Shown here piece after piece: positions 47,560-58,849 of a stretch of DNA of 64,000 nt (within the stretch, counting starts at the first letter, position 1; each line of letters opens with the position of its first letter). Under the pieces are notes generated by a model. That model saw only the letters and a program-made list of their open reading frames with translations. It ran no database searches and was not told the DNA's origin. The DNA comes from Lineus longissimus (Eukaryota; Nemertea; Pilidiophora; Heteronemertea; Lineidae): the NCBI RefSeq assembly GCF_910592395.1, contig NC_088314.1:13020001-13084000 (forward strand), given 5' to 3'. Position numbers and translations under genes: made by a program.

Positions 47560-48559
47560 GCAGTCAATGCTAACTCTGTACCCCCCTTGTTCAGACATCG
47601 ACGCAACATCGTCGCCGAACTGACGGCGATGTCCGGTGTATTAGAATAATTCATACCGACTATTTTCTGGCGCTCAGTCAAAAACGATATGATGATACAT
47701 CGTCGATGCCTTGAGGTTACCGGAATAGTACGACCGGCGATTTTCTGGCGATCGTAGGAATTTGTATCGATATTTTGGCGAAGTACGAAACGGGGAGCCC
47801 GAAACGGCGCCCGAAAAATACTGGCCCACTCAGTTCATTCTGCGTGCAGCATGACAGACATCGACATGTCAGAAATGGAAATGGATCGCGATCGGCAGCT
47901 ACAGGAAGTTAAAAAAACAGAGAAGTATGTAACTATTATCATTATTGTTGCACGGGAGAGCGACTGATTTTTTAGTTCTATCTGTCCAAGTGATGAACTT
48001 CGCAGTTTCACAAAGCCCAATCCAATTGTCCTGCGGAATGGCCGGATACCGCGCCACGTGTCGTGTGTAATATGTTACATACTATACTAGTATAGACACT
48101 AGTATACACGCCCAGTACATCATGCGTAGCGAATGTAGGCCTACAGTGTGCATACTAAAAAACTTGAACTACAGTATGTGTCATAAGTAACCTGCCACAG
48201 CTGTCAACCGTCTGTGTTTGTTGAACTAGTGATTAGTGATTCATATTTTTGAAATAAAGGTTGTTTTGAATAAATTGAAGCTTAAGTAATGGTTTTTATT
48301 AGTTTTAGAATGTGATGGATTGGATGAACATAATCCTTTGAATCGAAGTGAATTCCTGACGTTCATCACAATTCCTGGAGTGCTATGGAGTCGAACCCTG
48401 TACCACAGAATTGGAGCTAGGTGGTTTCCTGGTGAATGATCGGGACACGTTGTGGGATATATTGTCGAATCCTGGACGTACATAGTCCTGTGATATGGTG
48501 ATGAAGTGTCGATCGCCTGAACAGGGGGGGGGGGGGGGGACAGAGTTCACATTGACTGC
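47560..48559. mobile_element. 1,000-bp DNA element inside the LINE
   Basis: Terminal inverted repeats begin GCAGTCAATG(C/T)(T/G)AACTCTGT and continue imperfectly through (G/C)TTCAG..GATCGAC. A 4-bp target duplication TGCA lies at 47556-47559 and 48560-48563. The plus strand contains a possible first coding exon at 47851-47925 (MTDIDMSEMEMDRDRQL) followed by GTATGT, then AATAAA near 48253, so it looks like an internally deleted derivative of an autonomous element. The superfamily is unknown; 4-bp duplications occur in Ginger, Sola and Chapaev. Confidence 0.8.
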
Positions 48560-48563
48560 TGCA

Positions 48564-49332
48564 TTAGTGAAGGAGTTGTGTTGTTTTTGCTTTGACCACA
48601 GATGCTTTTGGCGAGTTTCCACCAGTCTTTATCCTTTCTTCCATTTTTCAATTTGTCCGTTATCGACGAAAGGTGGGAATCCTTTGCCTTCTTGATCAGT
48701 GAGATAACGTGGTTTCGTTGTTTTTTGAAAATATCATAATCGATGTTAGAACCGGATTTCTTTGCTTTTCCAAAGAGCTTGTTTCTTTTGTTGATTTCTA
48801 TTTTGATCTCGGCGGTTATCCAGTTCTTATCGTTTGAAGAGAATTTGATCCGCTGGAAGGGGATGAATCTTTTACTTGTCTCAAGTAGGGTGGTGGTGAA
48901 GACTTCTACCGCTACATTGAGGTTGGCCGTGTGTAGAAGGTTGTCCCAATCCACGCTTGACATTTCTTGTTTGAGGTCATTCCAGTTTGCCTTGCTGAAC
49001 TGCCAGATCGGGCGCTTGAATGCTGCTTTGGGGTTGGTTTGGAGTATGTCGACTACCACGGGACAGTGGTCGCTGATGCCCTGAGGGAGGACGTTTACAT
49101 CGGAGAAGAAGTCGGGCTGACCTACAATTATTGGGTCAATGAGGGATTGGTTGTGAGAAGTGAAGTGGGTCGGAGCATTGACTAGTTGGAACATGTTGAG
49201 GGAGTCTATGAGGAGTGATAGGTGACCTGGGTTGTCTTTCAGTAGGTTTTGGTTGAAGTCTCCAACGAGCATAACCTTTTGCTGACCAAACAAGCCGACG
49301 ACGTTTGAAACGTTAGCATAAAGTTTGTCCCG
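48564..49332 (-). pseudogene. LINE endonuclease, C-terminal half
   Basis: AP-endonuclease domain remnant: GDFNQN and the catalytic SDHCPVV motif are present, while the N-terminal catalytic residues are missing because the element is truncated. After the domain comes a Lys-rich linker (EIKIEINKRNKLFGKAKKSG, then KKQRNHVISLIKKAK) that leads into RT in related LINEs. No ATG precedes it. Confidence 0.88.
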
Positions 49333-49376
49333 AGGGCCGAATTACATATGGCACCTCGACGGATGGGACAAGTTAA
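49333..49376 (+). repeat. LINE-flanking duplication, right copy, first piece
   Basis: Matches 44595-44638 exactly, ending in the TTAA that was duplicated by the next insertion. Confidence 0.9.
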
Positions 49377-51576
49377 GTGTCAGTCCATGATACCACCATG
49401 CAGAGGGTGGCAAGGTGGGGGTCAACCGTTTTTAACGAGATTAGGTATGCAAGATCCTTCCACTAAGACATCATTACACAGCAATTGATGACTCTCAAAA
49501 ATCACTAGCAACCGAGTTAGGGGCAGGCCTAGTTAGGGGGCTTGTTTTAGCTTTTTTCCCCCTATTTTTTGTGTATTTTTGGGTCAATGTTGGGCACTCC
49601 TGCAGAGACTAAAAAAAATAGCTGGATTTTCCCCCTTTGTATGATGGAAGTATTTGATGAGATCTTCCATTCTGCAACAGGTCATTGAGTAACACTTCAT
49701 ACTTTGGTCGTGCTAGGCCTAGTAATTATGCATACCTAGGGGCAGTGCTTAGGAAGAGCTCTCTATCGACGCTCATATCTCCAACACTGCAGGTCTTTGA
49801 ATGCTGTGGCTTGCACATGATAAAGGTAATGATACCTACTTTCAAAATCAGAAATAAAATTTCCGGCCGCTTTTACTGTTTTCCCAGGATAAACCAAGGA
49901 AAAAGTGCTATTTTCCACCAAAATGACACTCATTGGCTAGTGCTGCCACCTTGTGTACACTTGATGAATTATAAAATAAATGCATAATGAACACATAATT
50001 TATGCTTGGTGCTGGCCATGAGGATTAGTTGTTACTGTCAACCACCATGATCACACCCCCCCCCCCCCCCCCCCATGCCTAGGCCTACTAACCTATTTTA
50101 AGTAGGCCTACCGGTAAATAACTCCACTTGCATTTTTCCCCCAAAAAAAGAACAAGCTCATCACTACAAATTTGCCCTTGATGAAAGCCCTTTGGGGAAT
50201 TGGGCCCCATAGGTCCTGAAATGCTGATTTGAATTTCAAATAACATTTCGGCCTTGGCCTACCTGATGGCAACGTAATTGAATAAGCTACATGTAGGCCT
50301 TCTTACAGTCCGAAAACCTAAAGAAACCCACCTGTTGGTGAGGATGCTAATGTTGACCCATTCATTAGCCTGTGCCATGTTGCCAGAGCATGTTGTAAGG
50401 GTTGGACCCCCCCCCCCCCCCTGGCTAAGGCACCTGAAGGGCATGTGGTATGACCTACTAATACATCTTTATCAACCCATGCAGGGATCATCCTGTTCCT
50501 AAGAACCTTGCAGAAGTGCTCATTTCACATACTAGTAACACCTTCCATTGCTAAGGAGCCAATTGACCAAAGGTGCAGTTCCTACTGTAATTACTGTTTG
50601 ATGAGGACAACCCTGCAGTTGGCTGCACCGTCCGAGTACTGCTATTGGAAGTTTTTAGCTCCTTGGTTGGCGGTGAAATGTTCTCCTGGAGTTGCTCTAG
50701 CATTGGCTAAATTGTACATATACATGTACTGGAATGGAGAAGTTTTTCATGAACTGAGTTACGGTACTGTCCAGTCCCTTAGGAGAGATCACAACTTTCC
50801 ACATGCTACACTTGTACCTGTCTGCAGAGGACAGTGCTGCCACCTTAGAAGCAGGGACACTTTTTTTTTACAAATGGGTGATTTATTTACAAGCTAATAT
50901 AATGATACATAGCAAAAAGGCTATTTTGCAGACAATAGCCAAACCACTACTAACCACTACTAGGGAGGGACCAATACTAGTAACACCTCATTTACGGTAC
51001 TACATGTCAGGCCCAAGTGCAGGATAGTATCAGGAGAGAGTCCCACTTTCCAGTAGCAGGCTTGGTTGTTCAAAACTGACATTAGCGCTACTAAGTATAC
51101 TGACATTAAAAATCTATCTTGGCATTTACAATTGTTTACTGAAAGCCAAAGTTCAAATTTATCCCAAGATATCGCTATAAAATCATTTTTTAACCAAGCC
51201 CCGCATTTTACCTGATGAACCATCCGCTAGATATACTAGAACATCAAATCTGGATGTTCTTCATATTGCATGTTATGTTAGTCAAGGGAGACAAAAACAC
51301 AGCATGTAACAGTTTTAGGAAATTCACCATGTATTTTCTTTAGAAAAAGAGAGATGTATTGTAGAATGCGAACAATGCATTTGCAATCAATGGCGTGGAA
51401 AATCTCAGGTCAAGCCTGATGAATGTACATCCAATAAAGTCGTACCCTTTCATTCTAAATCAAGAATTCTTGATGTGTAGCTGACAACTTTCACTGGGCT
51501 AATTCTGCCCAGTCATGACTCAAAGACCAACATTTCAGAAAATCTGTCTCCACCCTCTTATCATTTCTCTCTCCCA

Positions 51577-51727
51577 GCTCAAGAGCGCTTGACCAGCAGT
51601 CCTTATGATACTGTTGCAACAACATTACCCATCAAATTTGCCCTTCTGTCCCGTCTGCTGGGTTTTCTAAGGCGTCGGCTGGTTGAACAGAGGAAGAGGC
51701 AACAGCGGACTGAAAAAAGATATTGAT
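51577..51727 (+). other. Possible terminal exon of unknown gene
   Basis: After a good acceptor (CTCTCTCCCAG) an open frame ends FLRRRLVEQRKRQQRTEKRY then stop. It has no recognisable domain and no matching upstream exon. Weak. Confidence 0.25.
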
Positions 51728-51921
51728 GGAGAATCAGGTTTGGCTTAGAATCCCTCATTGCCAAGGAGATGAGAGCCAGAATGGCATCAAGGTTTTCAGC
51801 TTAGTCCCTCCTCTCTCATCAGTGACCTTCTTACATGTAAGTCAGTCGCTGCAGGCAGAATTAACCAATATTCACTTTGGCTTGCCCCGAATCTTCTCCC
51901 CTTTTTTTTCATTCAACTCAC

Positions 51922-52781
51922 CTCTGTATCCATGGGTGCTGGTTCTACTTCTGGTTCTACATTTGCCACAGATACTCGATGTTTAGCCTCACATCCTTTA
52001 CACAGAGCTGAAAAGGCACCAGATTATGGGGGTAATGATAATATGATGTGCAATATAATAGTGTGAGGACATGATGATGATGACAGACTTGTTTTGATAA
52101 TGCGACCGGCCATGCTGATTTTGTACGGCAGTGAAGCATCACCTCCAGTGGCACTGGCAGGGAATCATAACTGGGACTTCCTGATCATCAAGCCAAGGCT
52201 CCAATCAACTTTCTAGGAAGAACACAAGTGAAGTGGTAAATCGTTATCACTCAAGTTGGTTTTGCACCAAAGTTAGGTTTAGTCAGAGTGGGTATCATTA
52301 CAGGCCTACTGCTTCTTTTCTACTTCAGTGATTTTGAGACTGATCCCTTACCTGAGCCAACTGGGACAAAAACTCCCCACTTGATGTATATTTCCCGAGA
52401 CATCACTCGATGAACTGAACCACCATCTTTTCTGGGCTTCCGACTTGTTTTAGAGGGTTGATGAAGTGGGTGCTGGCATCTCCTTTGCTGATTCCATGAT
52501 AAACTCAACTTGTATCGGTGGTTCGGGCATATTGTGGTGTCCAGAACTGGAGAACTCATATCAAACACGCCAGCACGAAGTGCTATGAGCTCCCATTCAC
52601 TTTTGACTTGACTGGCTTTCCTGGAGGACATCCAACGCATCAAATGGAAGTGCACGTCCTTCTTACATTGTTTCAAGGGGATCACACTCTTGTCATTGGG
52701 GTATGAAGCGTCAGTACCACACTCGATATCCTTGGATATGACAGCAAATCCACATTTCAACTGTGATTTTTCAGGTTCCAT
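51922..52781 (-). CDS. Two-exon zinc-binding-like protein fragment inside the TTAA element
   Basis: Exon at 52352-52781 starts at an ATG (MEPEKSQLKCGF) and ends at a consensus donor (CAG|GTAAGG). Exon at 51922-52007 has an acceptor (TTTTCAG) and donor (GAG|GTGAGT). The phases join. Possible metal ligands are ICPNHRY, RRCQHPLH and LCKGCEAKH. I recognise no named family, although similar Cys/His patterns occur in uncharacterised invertebrate proteins. It could be element-encoded or a captured host gene fragment; further exons were not found. Confidence 0.4.
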
Positions 52782-53598
52782 TTTCAATAGACTATCACAC
52801 AATGTACACGTGCATGTACACAATGCATTGTAACTGTAACTGTTGTTGTTGTTGTCGTTGCTGTTGTTCGTTTCCGCCTAGACCGCTAAGCCTCCACAGG
52901 GGTAATAAAGGCCTCTAGGTTGTTTGAGGGAGTGTGTGGGAGGGGCAAGGGAGAGGGGGGTTCACTAACATCTAAAAATGTAATTTTATTTGGAAAGCAT
53001 GTGTATTTCGTCAGTTATCTGAGGGAATGGGCAAAAAATGGGCACCAGTGAGAAGGGCGCGACTCGACCCCCTCACCGGAAAACCGTGAGGGCGGCCGGA
53101 TTTTTTTCTTTTGCAAATTAAAAAACAGCATTCTGACTTCCTTACCTGGAAGTGGCATCACCTAAAAAACTGCAGTGTTGGAGCTAAAGGAGAGTTAAAA
53201 TTGCCTTTTTACTGAAATTTGAGATTGCATTGTTTTTGGGACGTACTGTACCTGTCATTAAAATGTACCTGGGGCAAAACAAAAGGCATGAAAAGGTAGC
53301 TCAGATCATGTACTTTCAATTTCAATAGGCGGTGTTTAGTGATAATTCTGTTTGATGCACGAAAATTGCCAAAAGACTTAGCCTATTTTGAGGGATAATG
53401 CATCTTTTTTTAAAAGGAAAATGAGTAGGAAATGGTTAACAGCCGTACCCCAAAACTGTGGAGTTATTTTCGAAACCAATCCACCAGCCTTCATAGTACC
53501 CTAGGACAGGTCTGTGGTAGAAATTACAACTAGATCTGTTGACCCCCCACCTTGCCACCATTTGCATGATCCTGCATGGTGGTATCATGGACTGACAC

Positions 53599-54358
53599 TT
53601 AAAGCCGTACGGGTTCCCGGTCCATGGCTGCATCGACGGCTACTCGAGACGAATCATCTGGCTGCAGGTAGCTTCGACAAATAACGACCCGTCTGTTGTT
53701 TGTAGATACTTTGCAGACATAGCAGGAAAAATGAAAGGCGTTCCAAGAGCAGTGAGAGCAGACCGTGGTACCGAAAACGTTCACATTGAAACAATGCAAA
53801 CCTTTCTACGCAGTGCACATGATGATGATCGCGCGTTACATAACACTACATTCATGTACGGAAGGTCGACTGCTAATCAGCGTATTGAGAGCTGGTGGAG
53901 CAAATTTGGCCAACAGGAGATGTATTTCTGGAAATCACATTTCAAAGAATTGAATGAAATTGGTATCACTGACATTACAAATGAACTGCACATTGAATGT
54001 TGTAGATTCTGCTATATGCCACTTCTCAGTGCGGAATTACACCATGAAACTGTGGAATACACATTATATACGCAAATCTCGGAACGAGCATGTCCCGCAT
54101 GGCAGACCCGACGTCATTTACTTCATTCCGGAGATGTTCGGTGGCAGAGACTATCTACTTGGGGTGGATGATACTGAATTAGTTGCAATTTCTGATTTAT
54201 TAACTGTTGCACCACCGATGTGTCAGAACAAGTATTCAGAACTGTTTGAGTTGCTAATGATGGAGAAAATCCTTGCGTATCCTTCGACAATAGAGGAAGC
54301 CGATGAACTATTAGTCACTCTGCTTGATACAACTGAGGACTATCTTGCCCAGCTGTAA
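53599..54358 (+). pseudogene. rve-type transposase, duplicated middle and unique 3' part
   Basis: 53603-54119 repeats 44639-45160, and 54120-54358 supplies the only copy of the C-terminus (YFIPEMFGGRDYLLGVDD onward, stop at 54356). A 5-nt deletion at about 54042 relative to the left copy shifts the frame, so even this copy is broken. Catalytic Asp226 and Glu268 equivalents remain readable, while the first Asp lies beyond the TTAA element, at 49359. Confidence 0.85.
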
Positions 54359-55164
54359 ACATACTTTATCACGGTTAATAGCTCGGTGTTCATGTTTCTT
54401 ATCTAAGCACGGAAACTTATAACTTCCTACATACTAGATGGAATATTTATAGGCGTTTATCCGTTGATATTGTTGTTGTCTAAATTCATTGTCGGTCGAT
54501 GATGCACCCTTTCGACTACATTGTACTGTCTTACTTTCATTCATCAACATAATACTACTTTTGTTGAATAAATGTTTATTCTTATACAAATTTACATGAT
54601 CATAATGTTCATTTCGTACATCATAGGTAATTATTTATGAACACAAACGAAAATGGTGCACTTGTGCAATGAAGTAACAGAAAAAGAAAAATTGTACAAA
54701 ATAAGGATTTTAGAGAACCTTTCTATTAGTGAGATTTATTTTTCAGAGCACATTTCTTGTTCCGATAAAATCTGTGCCATCGGCCAGTGATGAAACGTCT
54801 CTTTTTGAACTGAAAAAACGATGAATTACTAAACTGACAATAAAATGCTAACATAAATGCCACTTAAAATGATGCGAACAACTAAGGCAGAACAAACTCA
54901 GATACACGTAATTGCAAATTGATAAAAACGATACAACTACAAAGTCAGGTGAACAATTGAGGGTACAATACAACACACTCAAATAAATGCAAATTGAAGC
55001 TTGCATAGTAAAATAAGAGTAAAATAAGAAAGAGGGCCTGGGATATGAGGAGTAGTTCTTGGCCACGCAGTAACAGTGTCAGCTGATACCTACTTCATCA
55101 ATAGACTTCATCTCTAGCTCCGACTTTCACTGTCAACTCGGAGTACTCTACTGACCTTCACCAT
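54359..55164. other. Transposon 3' region
   Basis: AT-rich, with TTGAATAAATG (54562) and GACAATAAAATG (54836) as poly(A) signal candidates. No further gene. Confidence 0.5.
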
Positions 55165-55337
55165 AGCAACCACATGTTGTTTACCAGACCATGACGTGAT
55201 ATAGCGCGTCCAATCATCTTCGTGGCTGTAATTAATTTCCACCGCTGTGGTAATTATTGTCACCGCGGTGGTAATTCGAGGAAAAAAAATCCAAATTAAA
55301 TTATTAAAAAAACATATGGCATATACGGGCCACCGTA
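55165..55337. repeat. Right terminal inverted repeat of the integrase-type transposon
   Basis: Reverse complement of the left end, in blocks: 55165-55245 matches 44040-44110, two ACCGCGGTGG palindromes follow, then ATATACGGGCCACCGTA. About 40 bp of AT-rich sequence between them has no counterpart on the left. Confidence 0.8.
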
Positions 55338-55644
55338 GGCTTGTATATTATGTCTATATGGGATATGTCTATATTAAATCTATATGGGATTTAAGAAGTA
55401 GTTTACTTCTGACATAACACTTGCTCTTTACTGTATACTCTACTGTATTTTCTTTCCCGTAATATATCCTGTATTTTGTGCTGTATTCTGTATTCTGTAT
55501 TTTGCCATAGTATCCTTGTATACATTAAGCGCAATAAAATATTATTATTATTATATTATGTATTACTGTTCTTCTTATTATTCCAGATCCAACTGCACTC
55601 ATCAAAACCAACTGATAAATATCTTCAATCCACAGATAACAGGT
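55338..55644. other. Leader of the envelope-like gene
   Basis: Repeats of TCTATATGGGAT and CTGTATTCTGTATT occur here. A possible splice acceptor, TTATTATTCCAG, ends near 55587. Confidence 0.4.
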
Positions 55645-58253
55645 ATGGGTACTCTTTTCTGCCTATTAGGGTGTCTCCTTTGTCTGGAGGTACCAGTAAT
55701 AATTTCTGATAGAATAGAAATAGAGGAGGACGTAGTGTTACGCACCGCCTTCGGGGTAGCCTTTTCTAAGTTGGGAAGAGTAAACGTGCGGGAATCTTAC
55801 TGGTTACATACATTTGCGGTTCCGATTCCTAATGTCAGCCATCTAGACCCCGATCTACACTTTAATGAGTGTACCAAGAAGACAATCCTCTGTTTTCGTA
55901 TCAGTACCTTGGGCCGTGACTTGTACTTCAGACGGCGAGAACTTGTTGAACAAATAAAAAAGTGGACAAAACAAGCACAGGACCTAATTCCCTTCAAGTT
56001 GGGTACCCAACCAAGGAGCAAACGCGATGCAATCCTCGCACCTATTGGCGAGATTGCGAGCTCTATATTTGGCTTAGCAACTAGTTCAGATGTGCGCAAA
56101 ATAAAGGTTCATGCTCAGAGAATGTCTGCACAAATAGCTAAAAATAGTCAAGCCATTACTAAGTTTTCCGAATCCTTCAGTAGTATGATGGAAGTGGCCA
56201 ATGACAGAATCACAAATACCATGCAAGGGTTGGAAAACAACCACCGTTATATTGAACAGGTGCAGAGTACCGTCAACCGTCTAATAAATGCGGTAAATGA
56301 CACCCAGTTGGCTGTTGTAACCTTGGCCACAATCATGGCAGAGGCAATCTCTTGCTTGTCCTATTTAACAGAGTTGGAATCGCAAATGTTTGAATGGACG
56401 TTGGCATTACAGACGTTATTAAGGGGGTTCTTCCGCAAGTTTACGTTCCTCCCAACGCGTTGGAAGCAGTCCTAAAGGAAACTGCTGTATTCCTGGCAGA
56501 AAAGTATCCTACCTTTCGTGTCGCACACCCCAATCCAGAGTTTTATTACCAAACCCAAAATGTGGTGTTCACACGTGACAACAAGTATATCTTTATAGCA
56601 GTAAAAATTAACATGCTGTCATCCAAGTCCATGATTGACCTTTACAGAGTTTTGAGCGTACCCGTTCCTTTAAACTCAAGCAGTCGTGCGACCTCTAAGG
56701 TCGTAGGCTTGCCACGCTTCCTTGGTGTTTCCATTGATGGTGAGTTTATCAACGAGTTTGAGGATGATATTCTGTCTGGCTGTGAACATAACGATGTTAT
56801 CTATACATGCAAAACAACGGTAGCGCTGCGATCAAGGGAAATACCGACATGTACGTCGGCCCTGTTCTATAATGACATCCAGAGAGCCTTGGAGTTGTGT
56901 GATGTACGATATGATGCTGGCGGACTAGTAGATGGTGCTATTCAGTTGTCACCAAGCTTGGTACTTATCTCTGGATCAGAATCCAGTTGGAGTCAGAAAT
57001 GTGGAAATAGGAATGTACAAAGTATAAAGTCCTGCTCCTTTTGCATAGTAAGAATCCCCTGCCAGTGTCAGATTAGTGCCGCCACGTGGCTTATTCCGGC
57101 ATCACTCACCAATTGCAAAGACAAAGCTGAGAGTATAACATATTTACACCCAATTAACCTTCCAGTCTTAAAAGCGATACACCCCGATGCCGATTTATCA
57201 TCGTATTCTGGACATTCTATTACGGAAGCACCAATTCCTGTGCAAATACTTAATATTGATTTACATGAACAGGATTGGAACAACATTGCCACAAAGGATA
57301 ACACGTTTTAAATGAAGTTGAGCACCGTCATATCTTCAGCTAGAAATCAAACAAAAATCTATGCCTCACAAGCTGACTTTTTGGCCAGACAGACAGAAGC
57401 GGCTTACGGGAAACTGGATGGCTCATGGTTTGGGTCCGGCTTATCTCTCCAAATTGTGACGGCAGTATTATCAGTGTATGCAGCTGTTGCAGTTACTGTC
57501 TTATTATGTCGTGGCAGTGGGATGACAGCACCTCGTTTATTCACTATTGCCACGTTTACGCCTAATTCTAATGCTCAGGAAATCTTGAATCTAACGGCTC
57601 AAAAGAACCTTGCAGCTGAGGGAAATGATGTTGGGCTGTCCATTATTAACCCAACTGACATAAAATTATTACAGGCATCAGATGGTCCAACGGCAGAAGA
57701 CATACAGGATGTGGTTGCCGAGGTTAGAACTGAAATAGTGCTATTGTACACACTAGTCACAATTACAGGGTGTATCCTCCTTCTTATGTTGGCCAAGAGA
57801 CTCAAAGATGCTATAACTTATTGGCTTAATTACTCGACAGATTGCCTGTTAATTGAACTATCAGCTGGCAACCAAACGGAATTCTTAGAAATTCCAAGTA
57901 CGTCGTCTCTTACTTTCGACCAGATTCGGACTATAAAAGACGTTCATATTTCTTTCGAAAAAACCTGCGGTGCGCTGCACCTCTTTTTGCAATGGGAATG
58001 TGGCAAAGAATGTAGACTGCCTACAATGGTTGATCTCAGTTGGACTAGGTGGAAAATCCGTAAACTAATTAAGGCAACGTGCACAGTGAGGCTCTATCAT
58101 AAAATCGGCAATAAGTATTTGGTATTCTTTTGCCAAAGTAATGATGCACTCGGGCCTACCTGTGCCATCAACGCCATAATGATAGATGCCAGCACATCTA
58201 CCCGTGAAGCTTTCAACAACAAAGATAACAGGCAACGACAAAATGATGTCTAG
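55645..58253 (+). pseudogene. env: Envelope fusion-like protein gene, broken
   Basis: Class I fusion glycoprotein-like, resembling baculovirus F / errantivirus Env proteins. The first segment (55645-56475) has a signal peptide (MGTLFCLLGCLLCLEV), about 105 residues, a furin-type site RSKR at 56014-56025, then a fusion-peptide-like and heptad-repeat region. The frame changes between about 56394 and 56475. The second segment (to 57311) is a Cys-rich ectodomain ending at an in-frame TAA (57309-57311). The third (57312-58253) has a hydrophobic span near residues 45-66, another near 140-162, and a Cys-containing C-terminal domain. Such proteins mediate membrane fusion; with a frameshift and a stop this copy is probably inactive. 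Whether it belongs to a lost retroelement or the Polinton is open. Confidence 0.6.
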
Positions 58254-58506
58254 GATGACCACTTGTCAGAGGATGGTGGGTTGCTAACGACTTGAGCAGA
58301 CAACACACTATCCTCTAGAAAAAGAGCACCTTTTCATCTTGTTCATTTTCATTGTAGATTCAGCAAAATGACTACCAGCGACCCACTACGAATTCCACCT
58401 TTGGAACAGGCAGAAATTGTGAAATTGTGTCATCAGTCAAAGTACTTTCAGGCCATAGTCGACAGGGGCGTGGGCTGCAAGTATATGTTTCGCTCCCTTA
58501 GTTGGC

Positions 58507-58672
58507 AGTAATAGGGAAACGCATGTACGACTATCTACGACTTTTCTGGAAACCTGGCCAAAAAACTTCGTTGTCATGCAAAAACCTACCAGAAACGTAA
58601 CATAACTTCGTTTTCTTGCCAAAACCTACCAAAAACGTAACATGGATAAAACGACAAGTTTCCCTATTACTG
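58507..58672. mobile_element. 166-bp MITE
   Basis: The ends CAGTAATAGGGAAAC and GTTTCCCTATTACTG are perfect 15-bp inverted repeats, and the interior repeats CCAAAA(C/A)CT. The target duplication is unclear. Confidence 0.65.
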
Positions 58673-58849
58673 ACTTAAATTAGTTCAAATATGACTTCTC
58701 AAATATGACTTCGTCACAAGAGCAAAGCTCGAATAATCTCTGCTAATTGCATATTCAATTGTTACATTAAAAAAATTGTCCCTATTACGTACGGCGTGAT
58801 AAGTTTTCGCCCGCTCTATTATCCACAAATAGAGCCAGGCTTCATATGT

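Larger units (their letters stand above)
45158..49332 (-). mobile_element. 5'-truncated LINE (CR1/L2-like)
   Basis: Minus-strand non-LTR retrotransposon with a poly(A) tail (T-run 45158-45172 on the plus strand), an RT/C-terminal region and the second half of an AP endonuclease. The 5' end is lost inside the endonuclease. A 1,000-bp DNA element (47560-48559) interrupts the frame. Without that insert the LINE is about 3.2 kb. Confidence 0.9.
49377..53598. mobile_element. 4,222-bp TTAA-flanked element
   Basis: TTAA lies on both sides (49373-49376 and 53599-53602), and the uninterrupted gene at 44635-44638 shows the single TTAA of the empty site. The inverted ends begin GTGTCAGTCCATGATACCAC and continue for about 50 bp (through GGTGGCAAGGTGGGG). 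No piggyBac or Kolobok transposase is recognised. The interior has exon-like pieces (51922-52781) and C-runs at 50048-50073 and 50407-50421. Confidence 0.85.
43879..55337. mobile_element. Integrase-type (IS3EU-like?) DNA transposon with nested insertions
   Basis: The terminal inverted repeat TACGGTGGCCCGTATA occurs at 43889 (its first 10 bases are also repeated at 43879) and in inverted form ending at 55337. Next to it are GGTAATTATTGTCACCGCGG palindromes, then a second inverted block shared by 44040-44110 and 55165-55245 (GATGATTGGACGCGCTATAT). Inside lies an rve-type transposase gene. Removing the LINE, its flanking duplication and the TTAA element leaves about 2.5 kb. No matching 6-bp target duplication was found at the edges. 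TAYGG ends plus an integrase-like DDE enzyme suggest IS3EU; a Ginger-type relation is the alternative. Confidence 0.8.

Noticed and set aside
50046-50074. Long homopolymer C- and G-runs (also 8756, 32791, 37655, 48524) as functional motifs
   Set aside because: They occur in unrelated contexts and look like ordinary mononucleotide tracts, possibly with uncertain length in the assembly.
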